From: an uncultured Alphaproteobacteria bacterium
GTDB lineage: Bacteria > Pseudomonadota > Alphaproteobacteria > Caulobacterales > Parvularculaceae
Direction: 5' to 3'
Length of the DNA: 5,889 nt
Assembly (NCBI GenBank): GCA_938003575.1
Contig: CALKYG010000204.1
Location: 1 to 5,889, forward strand
Part shown: positions 1-5,171 of the stretch, one piece after another
Layout: the number at the start of each line of letters is the position of its first letter
Numbering within the stretch: position 1 is the first letter of the stretch
The notes under the pieces: model-generated
The model's input: only the letters and a program-made list of their open reading frames with translations
What the model was told of the DNA's origin: nothing
The model's database searches: none
Made by a program: the position numbers and the translations under genes

Positions 1-178
1 CGACCGCGCCGATCGTTTTCTCCTCGTTGCGGGCTGGAATGACGGCAACGACTGACGGCCAAATTCGCGCCTCGTCTCCAAGACCCAGTTTGGGCGGTGA
101 ACTGAATGGGCGAAGTCGGACCGCCCCAAGGTAAATCCACGTGATCAAGTTAATGACTGAAACTGCATTCAAAAACAT
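1..178 (-). CDS. hpnB: Hopanoid-associated glycosyltransferase HpnB, N-terminal part (runs off left edge)
   Basis: Reading the minus strand from an ATG at 178-176 gives 59 uninterrupted codons to the window edge. Residues 1-20 are hydrophobic (MFLNAVSVINLITWIYLGAV), as expected for a membrane anchor. A Pro/basic linker follows, and near residues 42-59 comes WPSVVAVIPARNEEKTIGAV. The V-x-V-I-P-A-R-N-E pattern is the nucleotide-binding first strand and loop of GT2-family (GT-A fold) glycosyltransferases, and an N-terminal membrane segment followed by this pattern is the usual HpnB arrangement. The catalytic Asp motifs lie outside the window. HpnB is known as a hopene-associated glycosyltransferase, but its exact substrate is not settled. 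It is transcribed away from hpnC across a 115-bp region. There is no good Shine-Dalgarno; the nearest AGGA is 15 nt before the ATG. The GT2 call is strong. The HpnB name leans on the neighbours, and another membrane GT2 is the main alternative. Confidence 0.8.
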   Translation of the reverse strand, partial: MFLNAVSVINLITWIYLGAVRLRPFSSPPKLGLGDEARIWPSVVAVIPARNEEKTIGAV

Positions 179-293
179 AGTCTTGATAGATAATCCTAAG
201 GTAGTGTCCAGCCTCGGGGCGGGTTGGAGGAAGGGCGGTTTTCAACCGCGCGAAAACTGCCTACACCACGGCCGGACCTTTGAGAAAGAGCAG
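179..293. promoter_or_regulatory. Divergent hpnB / hpnC intergenic control region
   Basis: This stretch separates the hpnB start (ATG at 178, minus strand) from the preferred hpnC start (ATG at 294). It should hold promoters for both directions. For hpnC, TTTTCA (239-244) and TACACC (262-267) are spaced 17 bp, but both match sigma-70 consensus poorly. For hpnB on the minus strand, TGGACA (210-205) and TATCAA (188-183) are spaced 16 bp, with five and four consensus matches. That -10 box is only 4 nt from the ATG, so the transcript would be nearly leaderless. The hpnB side is AT-rich compared with the rest of the window. The hexamers are read by eye and are tentative; the region's role is inferred from the divergent layout. 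Confidence 0.45.
235..249. repeat. Inverted repeat in the hpnB-hpnC control region (possible operator)
   Basis: GCGGTT at 235-240 and AACCGC at 244-249 form a perfect 6-bp inverted repeat around the 3-nt centre TTC. It lies 45 bp before the hpnC start and overlaps the candidate -35 hexamer at 239-244, where a repressor could block hpnC transcription. A related GGGCGGGTT occurs at 217-225. The repeat is short enough to arise by chance in GC-rich DNA, so an operator role is only a suggestion. Confidence 0.3.
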
Positions 294-1172
294 ATGACCG
301 CGACCGTTGGAAATATGGCGACGGAAGTCGAGACCCCTTCCGGGAAGGGGGCGTCGGACGAGAATTTTCCTGTAGGCTCGTTCCTGCTGCCGAAAGGACT
401 GCGCCCTCACGTCGCCGCGTTCTACGCCTTCGCGCGAGCAATCGACGACATTGCGGATGATGCGGCGCTCGAGCGCAGTGAAAAAATACGCCGCCTGAAG
501 GCATTCGACGCCGCACTCTGCGGTCAGCCCGGATATGGACCGGAGTTCGCCAAGGCGCACGTCCTTCGTGAGAGCATGCAGGCGACAAATGTGCCGACGG
601 TGCATGGATCGGATCTTGTCGCCGCATTCGTGCAGGATTGCGAGAAGCTGCGATATCATTCCTGGGATGAACTGCTCGACTATTGCAGGAAATCGGCGAA
701 CCCGGTCGGACGGTACTTGCTAGATCTGCACGGCGAGGACAAGTCCGGATACAGATATTCGGATGCGCTCTGCACCGTATTGCAGATTGTCAATCATCTG
801 CAGGACTGCGCCGACGACAAGCGCGCCCTCGATCGTGTCTACATAATTGAAACCTGGCTCGTCGAAGAAGGAGGCGATGTCGCTGATATAGATGGCGGCT
901 GTTCCTCGCCCGCGCTCCGTCGGGTCATGGACCGCATGCTTGACGGATGTGAGGCTTTGATGATTGACGCTCGGCGATTGCCGTTCGCGTTGAAGAGCCG
1001 CCGCCTCGCAATGGAATCCGCCGTAATCATACGCCTGGCAGATCGGCTCATTGCGCTTCTGCGCAGCGGCGATCCAGTCGCGGCGCGGGTGGCGCTCAAG
1101 AAATCCGATTTTGCAGTCGCCGGGATCTTCGGCGCGATTTCCGGATTCCTTGCGGCGGGAAAAGGCGTATGA
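294..1172 (+). CDS. hpnC: Hydroxysqualene synthase HpnC
   Basis: HpnC converts presqualene diphosphate to hydroxysqualene, the second step of the bacterial HpnCDE route from farnesyl diphosphate to squalene. The 292-residue product is a trans-isoprenyl diphosphate synthase-fold protein of normal family length. DENFPVGSFLLP near residues 22-33 is an HpnC-type start of the domain. The first Asp-rich motif is FARAIDDIADD (residues 46-56). The second is NHLQDCADD (residues 167-175), with Gln where HpnD has Arg, which fits HpnC. SRRLAMESAVI (236-246) is another recognisable family segment. The RVYLP stretch that normally follows the second motif reads RVYII here (181-185). The frame is open back to a GTG at 141, but that would overlap the hpnB start and add about 50 residues unlike the family. 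ATG 294 is preferred, with a weak purine-rich site at 282-290; ATG 315 is possible. It is the first gene of the operon and its stop overlaps the hpnD start. Confidence 0.93.
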   Translation: MTATVGNMATEVETPSGKGASDENFPVGSFLLPKGLRPHVAAFYAFARAIDDIADDAALERSEKIRRLKAFDAALCGQPGYGPEFAKAHVLRESMQATNVPTVHGSDLVAAFVQDCEKLRYHSWDELLDYCRKSANPVGRYLLDLHGEDKSGYRYSDALCTVLQIVNHLQDCADDKRALDRVYIIETWLVEEGGDVADIDGGCSSPALRRVMDRMLDGCEALMIDARRLPFALKSRRLAMESAVIIRLADRLIALLRSGDPVAARVALKKSDFAVAGIFGAISGFLAAGKGV

Positions 1173-2050
1173 CGGCCATTTCAGTCGATATCGGCGCGGC
1201 GCGCCGCCACGCCGAGGAGACGGTGCGGCGTTCGGGCACGTCATTTGGCGCCGGGATGGCCATCCTGCCCAGAGAGCGGCGTCAGGCGATGCACGCTGTC
1301 TACGCTTTCTGCCGCGAGGTTGACGATATCGCCGATGATGACGGCATGACGCGCGAGGAGCGTCGTCGCGCTCTTGCCGAGTGGCGGGACGAGATTGACC
1401 GCCTTTACGAGGGGAGGCCCGCATTTCCGACTGGCGTCGCGCTGCTGCACCCCGTTCGCGACTTCGGACTGCCGAAGCGGGAGTTTGAGATGATTATCGA
1501 GGGAATGGAGATGGACGCCGACGGCCCCATCGTTGCTCCTACGATGGAAAGACTGGCTGCGTATACGCGCCGGGTCGCCGGCGCGGTCGGCATGCTTTCG
1601 ATGCCGGTGTTTGGCGCGCCAAAGGGCGAAGCGTCGGACAATTTCGCGCTGTCGCTCGGCGATGCGCTGCAGTTGACGAACATACTGCGCGATGTCGCTG
1701 AGGACGCAGGCGTGGGCCGGCTCTACCTGCCGGCGGAACTGTTGGACAAGTACGGGGCGCCCAAAGATCCGGCCAAGATCGTCCGCGCCTCCGCCCTGAC
1801 TGATGTCGCGTGTGAACTTGCGGAGATTGCGCGGGGGAAATTCGCTGATGCGAGATTGGCGCTCAAGAACCTTGATTGGCGCACGGTGCGTCCTGCGATC
1901 CTCATGATGGGCGTTTATGAAGCCTATTTCAACAAAATGAACGATCGTGGCTGGGAATATGATGGAGCGCCGGTGACTCTTTCCGGAGTGGAGAAAATCC
2001 TGATCGCCGCGCGCTATTTGCTGGCGCCGCCGCTGGCGCGGAACGATTGA
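1169..2050 (+). CDS. hpnD: Presqualene diphosphate synthase HpnD
   Basis: HpnD condenses two farnesyl diphosphates into presqualene diphosphate, the first committed step to squalene in hopanoid makers. The 293-residue product has the full motif set of the squalene/phytoene synthase family. YAFCREVDDIADDD (45-58) is the first Asp-rich Mg2+-diphosphate site, EGMEMD (111-116) and YTRRVAGAVG (132-141) follow, and NILRDVAEDAGVGRLYLP (171-188) is the second site. All key Asp, Arg and Tyr residues are present. The start codon overlaps the hpnC stop as ATGA at 1169-1172, preceded by GGGAAAAGG (1157-1165), so translation is probably coupled. HpnC and HpnD are distant paralogues, and the Arg in NILRD together with YLP marks this one as the D-type enzyme. 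Phytoene synthase is the alternative family reading, but the hpnC and hpnE neighbours argue against it. Confidence 0.95.
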   Translation: MTAISVDIGAARRHAEETVRRSGTSFGAGMAILPRERRQAMHAVYAFCREVDDIADDDGMTREERRRALAEWRDEIDRLYEGRPAFPTGVALLHPVRDFGLPKREFEMIIEGMEMDADGPIVAPTMERLAAYTRRVAGAVGMLSMPVFGAPKGEASDNFALSLGDALQLTNILRDVAEDAGVGRLYLPAELLDKYGAPKDPAKIVRASALTDVACELAEIARGKFADARLALKNLDWRTVRPAILMMGVYEAYFNKMNDRGWEYDGAPVTLSGVEKILIAARYLLAPPLARND

Positions 2051-2058
2051 GCGCCGCA

Positions 2059-3348
2059 ATGAATTCCGCGCTTCCGCAGGTCCATGTTATCGGCGCCGGC
2101 CTTTCAGGTCTCGCCGCCTCGTTGCGCCTCGTAGACGCCGGCATGAAAGTGACCGTGCATGAATCCGCCGGCCACGCGGGCGGGCGGTGTCGATCGTTCT
2201 ATGACAAGACTCTAGGGCGCGAGATCGATAACGGAAACCACATGATCATGTCGGGCAATCATTCGGCGCTCGACTTCCTGAACCGCATCGGATCGCATGA
2301 CTCGCTGACCGGTCCTGTCGATGCGTCGTATCCGTTCGTCGATGTCAAATCGGGCAAGCGCTGGCGCGTGCGCATCAATGACGGCCTTTTTCCGACATGG
2401 GTGTTCAATCCGAAAGCGCGCGTGCCTGACACGAAGCTCTTCGACTATGTGCGAGCCGCGGGAATTGCGCTTGCTGGGAAAGGTCAGACTGTCGCTGATG
2501 TCGTTGACAAGGACGACGTTCTCTACGCCCGATTCTGGGAGCCATTGACGCTCGCCGTGCTGAATACGACGCCTGAACTGGGGCAGGCTCAGCTCCTTTG
2601 GTCCGTTATTCGCGAAACATTTCTGTTGGGCGGCAAGGCCTCCCGCCCCCTGGCGGCGAAAAACGGGCTCAGCCGCGCATTTATCGATCCGGCCGTCGCG
2701 CAACTGAAGGCGAAAGGCGCGGACATCCGCTTTAACGCCCGTCTGCGCGCCGCGGAGTTCCTGGACGGTCGCGTTTCGGCGCTGGATTTTGGTGAGGAAA
2801 AGATCGCCGTGGGCGAGGGCGATGAAGTCATCCTCGCGATTCCGCCGTCGCGCCTGAAGCAGATCGTGCCGGATGTTGATCCGCCCGACGACAGCGCCTC
2901 GATTCTCAACGTCCATTATCGGACTCGGCATCCGGTTCCGGCGGCGCCCCTCGGCGATTCTCCGTTCATCGGAATGATATCGTCGGACGCGCAATGGGCG
3001 TTTGTGCGCGATGATGTCGTCTCGCTCACCGTCTCCGCGAGCCATGCGATCGGCATGGACGAGGTTCCGAACAAGGAGGCTGCTGACGACATGTGGCGCG
3101 AGACGCAGATTGCGCTCGATCTCGGCAACATGCCGTATGAGGCGGTGCGCGTCATACGAGAGCGCCGCGCGACGCCAGATCAGTCGCCGGATGCGGCGCA
3201 AAAGCGGCTCAAGCCGGAAACCCAATGGCGGAATCTCCGGCTGGCGGGCGACCATACCGCGACTGGCGTTCCCGCAACCATTGAAGGTTCGATCAGATCA
3301 GGCGATAGAGCGGCCGCAATTGTATTGAAACGCCGGAGGGCCGCATGA
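2059..3348 (+). CDS. hpnE: Hydroxysqualene dehydroxylase HpnE (FAD-dependent)
   Basis: HpnE reduces hydroxysqualene to squalene, the last step of the three-gene route. The 429-residue product is an amine-oxidase/phytoene-desaturase-type flavoprotein. The N-terminal Rossmann motif VIGAGLSGLAASLRL (about 10-24) ends its second strand in an acidic residue (VHES, Glu near 35). GGRCRSF (41-47) is the GGR segment beside FAD, and DNGNH (about 59-63) is a typical HpnE flavin-site stretch. The C-terminal FAD motif is AGDHTATG (396-403), then PATIEGSIRSG (405-415). The frame also allows a TTG start at 2047 that overlaps the hpnD stop as TTGA. GGAA (2040-2043) is close to that TTG but 15 nt from the ATG, so the start is undecided; ATG 2059 is chosen for its codon. 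The two differ by four residues. The stop overlaps the hpnG start. Confidence 0.94.
   Translation: MNSALPQVHVIGAGLSGLAASLRLVDAGMKVTVHESAGHAGGRCRSFYDKTLGREIDNGNHMIMSGNHSALDFLNRIGSHDSLTGPVDASYPFVDVKSGKRWRVRINDGLFPTWVFNPKARVPDTKLFDYVRAAGIALAGKGQTVADVVDKDDVLYARFWEPLTLAVLNTTPELGQAQLLWSVIRETFLLGGKASRPLAAKNGLSRAFIDPAVAQLKAKGADIRFNARLRAAEFLDGRVSALDFGEEKIAVGEGDEVILAIPPSRLKQIVPDVDPPDDSASILNVHYRTRHPVPAAPLGDSPFIGMISSDAQWAFVRDDVVSLTVSASHAIGMDEVPNKEAADDMWRETQIALDLGNMPYEAVRVIRERRATPDQSPDAAQKRLKPETQWRNLRLAGDHTATGVPATIEGSIRSGDRAAAIVLKRRRAA
3335..3340 (+). promoter_or_regulatory. Shine-Dalgarno site of hpnG, inside the end of hpnE
   Basis: GGAGGG ends 4 nt before the hpnG ATG at 3345 and lies within the last codons of hpnE. 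It is the strongest ribosome site on the plus strand of the window and fixes the hpnG start at the ATGA overlap. HpnG could therefore be started independently as well as by coupling to hpnE. Confidence 0.7.
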
Positions 3349-4043
3349 GCGGATTTATCGGGATCGTCTGCGGCCTGAAGTCGGAAGCGGTCGCAGTCAA
3401 GGCGGGCATGAAGGCGGCCGGCATCAATGCATCGAAAGTGAAAATCGGAGTTTCGGGCGCCAATGCCGACCGCGCGGAAGAGATCGCACAGGGATTCCTC
3501 GACGAGGGCGCCAAAGCGATAATCAGCGCTGGTCTGTGCGGCGGCCTTGATCCCTCGCTCAAGTGCGGCGATCTCGTCCTTGGCGAGCGCGTCGTTTCGG
3601 CGCATGGGGACATCGTCATCGCAGACAAAAAGCTTACTGCGGCGGCGGACAGGTTCGCGCCGCGCCACGTGGCGATATTCGGCTCCGATGAGATCATAGA
3701 CAGCATTGAAAAAAAGACGGCCTTATTCCAGCGCTATGCTGCGGAAACGGTCGACATGGAAAGCCACGGCGCCGCGCGCGCGGCGGCGAAGGCTGATGTC
3801 CCGTTTATCGCAATCCGCGTCGTCGCGGATGGGTCCCGACGCGCGCTGCCCAAGGCGGCGTTGCGGGCGGTAACGCCGACAGGCGGCGTCAATATCATGA
3901 ATGTGTTGGTCGACTGCCTAAAGGCGCCGCAGCAGTTTGAAGAGATTTTCGCTCTCGGACGCGATTCAGGCGCCGCGACGGAAGTCCTACGCCGCGACTT
4001 CAGCAGGTTCCTCGGCGCCTTTCTCCTCGCGCTCGATCTTTGA
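3345..4043 (+). CDS. hpnG: Adenosylhopane nucleosidase/phosphorylase HpnG
   Basis: HpnG removes adenine from adenosylhopane to give a ribosyl-hopane (or its phosphate), the step after HpnH on the way to bacteriohopanetetrol. The 232-residue product belongs to the nucleoside phosphorylase / MTA-SAH nucleosidase superfamily. SAGLCGGLDPSLKCGDLVL (61-79) corresponds to the family's SxGxxGGL and GDL region. ETVDMES (134-140) holds the Met-Glu pair that binds the ribose hydroxyls. ADGSRRALP (161-169) carries the Asp expected to protonate the base. The start overlaps the hpnE stop (ATGA, 3345-3348) and has a strong ribosome site. Many loci have shc between hpnE and hpnG; none is present here. The last 18 codons and the stop overlap the end of hpnH on the other strand, and this tail ends in the hydrophobic FLGAFLLALDL. 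A generic MTA/SAH nucleosidase is unlikely given the neighbours. Confidence 0.9.
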   Translation: MSGFIGIVCGLKSEAVAVKAGMKAAGINASKVKIGVSGANADRAEEIAQGFLDEGAKAIISAGLCGGLDPSLKCGDLVLGERVVSAHGDIVIADKKLTAAADRFAPRHVAIFGSDEIIDSIEKKTALFQRYAAETVDMESHGAARAAAKADVPFIAIRVVADGSRRALPKAALRAVTPTGGVNIMNVLVDCLKAPQQFEEIFALGRDSGAATEVLRRDFSRFLGAFLLALDL

Positions 4044-5141
4044 CATCTGCTCGGCGACGATTTTTTCGTGAACGTCAACCGCCTTGCGCGCCTTTGATGG
4101 ATCGATTTCCGGCGCCATCGGACCATCTGTCCTGATCGCAAACAGGTTCTTGAGCTTCATCAGCTTGAACGGGTTCTTGACTGCGTCCATCGCCGCCGTC
4201 GGCTCATAGCCGCAATGGGCCATGCAGTTCGAGCACTTCTCGTACTTGCCAGTGCCGTAGCTGTCCCAGTCGGTCGTCTCCATCAGTTCATTGAATGAAG
4301 AAACATAACCCTCGCCGAGGAGATAGCACGGCTTTTGCCAGCCGAACACGTTGCGCGTGGGCGAACCCCAAGGCGTACAGAGATATTCCTCGTTTCCGGC
4401 GAGAAAGTTGAGGAACAGCGTTGAGTGCGACAGGTTCCATTCGCGCCCGCGCTCCTTGCCGATGCGGAAAATGTCGCGGAAGAGATTTTTCGTTTTCTCT
4501 CTCGACAGGAAATGATCCTTGTCTTCGGCGCGCTCATAGGCGTAGCCCGGAGAGATCGAGATATTGCATCCCATGTCGGTTGCAAAGTCGAGATAATCGG
4601 CGACTTGCTTCGCGGTCATGTTGTCGAAAATCGTCGCGTTCACGTTGACTTGAAAGCCCGCGTCCTGCGCCGCCTTGATCGCTTTCACCGCAATCTTGAA
4701 CGTCCCCTTCTGGTCGACCGCCCGATCATGCTCTTCTTCGAGTCCGTCGAGATGCACCGAAAAGAAGAGGAATGGCGACGGTTTGAATAGGTGCAGCTTC
4801 TTTTCAAGAAGAAGGGCGTTTGTGCACAGCGACACGAACTTCTTGCGTGCGACGATGCCCGCAACGATCTCGCCGATATCCTTGTGAATCAACGGTTCGC
4901 CGCCAGGAATGGCGACAACCGGCGCGCCGCATTCGTCGACGGCCTGAAGGCATTCCTCGACAGAGAGGCGCTTATTGAGGATCGGCGCCGGGTAATCGAT
5001 CTTGCCGCAGCCGGGGCAGGCGAGGTTGCAGCGGAACAGGGGTTCAAGAAAGAGAACGAGCGGATAGCGTTTGCGACCCATGAGCGTCTGCTTCATGACG
5101 TAGGCGCCGACGCGAATTTGCTGATGAAGCGATACTGACAT
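3987..5141 (-). CDS. hpnH: Adenosyl-hopene transferase HpnH (radical SAM)
   Basis: HpnH joins the 5'-deoxyadenosyl radical of SAM to hopene (diploptene), forming adenosylhopane, the first side-chain step of extended hopanoids. The 384-residue product has the radical-SAM 4Fe-4S motif CNLACPGC (38-45; Cys38, Cys42, Cys45) and the SAM-binding IPGGEP (78-83). Further core elements are SLCTNALLL (104-112) and FSVHLDG (127-133). The C-terminal part, of the DUF3463 type found in HpnH, has Cys255, Cys272 and a CSNCMAHC cluster (303-310) that may bind a second cluster or help fold. The end is a charged tail rich in Glu and Lys (KIEREEKGAEEPAEVAA). ATG 5141 has GGAG 8 nt upstream. It lies 30 bp after ispH on the same strand and so is probably co-transcribed with it. 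It converges on hpnG with a 57-bp coding overlap and a TAG stop at 3989-3987. Confidence 0.95.
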   Translation of the reverse strand: MSVSLHQQIRVGAYVMKQTLMGRKRYPLVLFLEPLFRCNLACPGCGKIDYPAPILNKRLSVEECLQAVDECGAPVVAIPGGEPLIHKDIGEIVAGIVARKKFVSLCTNALLLEKKLHLFKPSPFLFFSVHLDGLEEEHDRAVDQKGTFKIAVKAIKAAQDAGFQVNVNATIFDNMTAKQVADYLDFATDMGCNISISPGYAYERAEDKDHFLSREKTKNLFRDIFRIGKERGREWNLSHSTLFLNFLAGNEEYLCTPWGSPTRNVFGWQKPCYLLGEGYVSSFNELMETTDWDSYGTGKYEKCSNCMAHCGYEPTAAMDAVKNPFKLMKLKNLFAIRTDGPMAPEIDPSKARKAVDVHEKIVAEQMSKIEREEKGAEEPAEVAA

Positions 5142-5149
5142 CCCCTGAA

Positions 5150-5153
5150 CTCC
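5150..5153 (-). promoter_or_regulatory. Shine-Dalgarno site of hpnH
   Basis: On the minus strand GGAG sits 8 nt before the hpnH ATG (5141-5139), within the 30-bp gap after ispH. It supports that start over the internal Met codons at residues 16 and 21. The gap has no room for a strong terminator plus a promoter, which favours an ispH-hpnH transcript. Confidence 0.6.
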
Positions 5154-5171
5154 GATGCTTGTTGTTTTCGG

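Noticed and set aside
2..55. A plus-strand tail (ending at TGA 53-55) that could be the end of an upstream gene.
   Set aside because: The opposite strand over the same bases encodes a clear GT2 N-terminus (VVAVIPARNEE) with its own ATG, which explains the region better.
92..126. A 7-bp inverted repeat GGGCGGT...ACCGCCC with a 21-nt spacer.
   Set aside because: It lies inside the hpnB coding region, the spacer is long and the arms are pure GC-rich words likely by chance.
1241..2059. A long open frame antisense to hpnD (about 270 codons).
   Set aside because: It mirrors the well-supported hpnD, its product is Arg/His-rich with no recognisable motif, and such frames are common opposite GC-rich genes.
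2212..3255. A long open frame antisense to hpnE (about 347 codons).
   Set aside because: The composition is Arg-rich and featureless, while the plus strand encodes all HpnE FAD motifs.
3707..3715. A AAA AAG slippery heptamer in hpnG that could allow -1 frameshifting.
   Set aside because: The main frame continues through the conserved ETVDMES and ADGSRRALP motifs, the -1 frame yields an Arg-rich stretch with no sign of selection, and the Glu-Lys-Lys codons explain the run.
4044..4100. A search for a terminator between the converging hpnG and hpnH genes.
   Set aside because: The coding regions overlap, and I saw no GC-rich hairpin with a T-run on either strand near the junction.
4425..4790. 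An open frame on the plus strand inside hpnH (about 120 codons).
   Set aside because: It shadows the radical-SAM gene and its product shows no domain or ribosome site of note.
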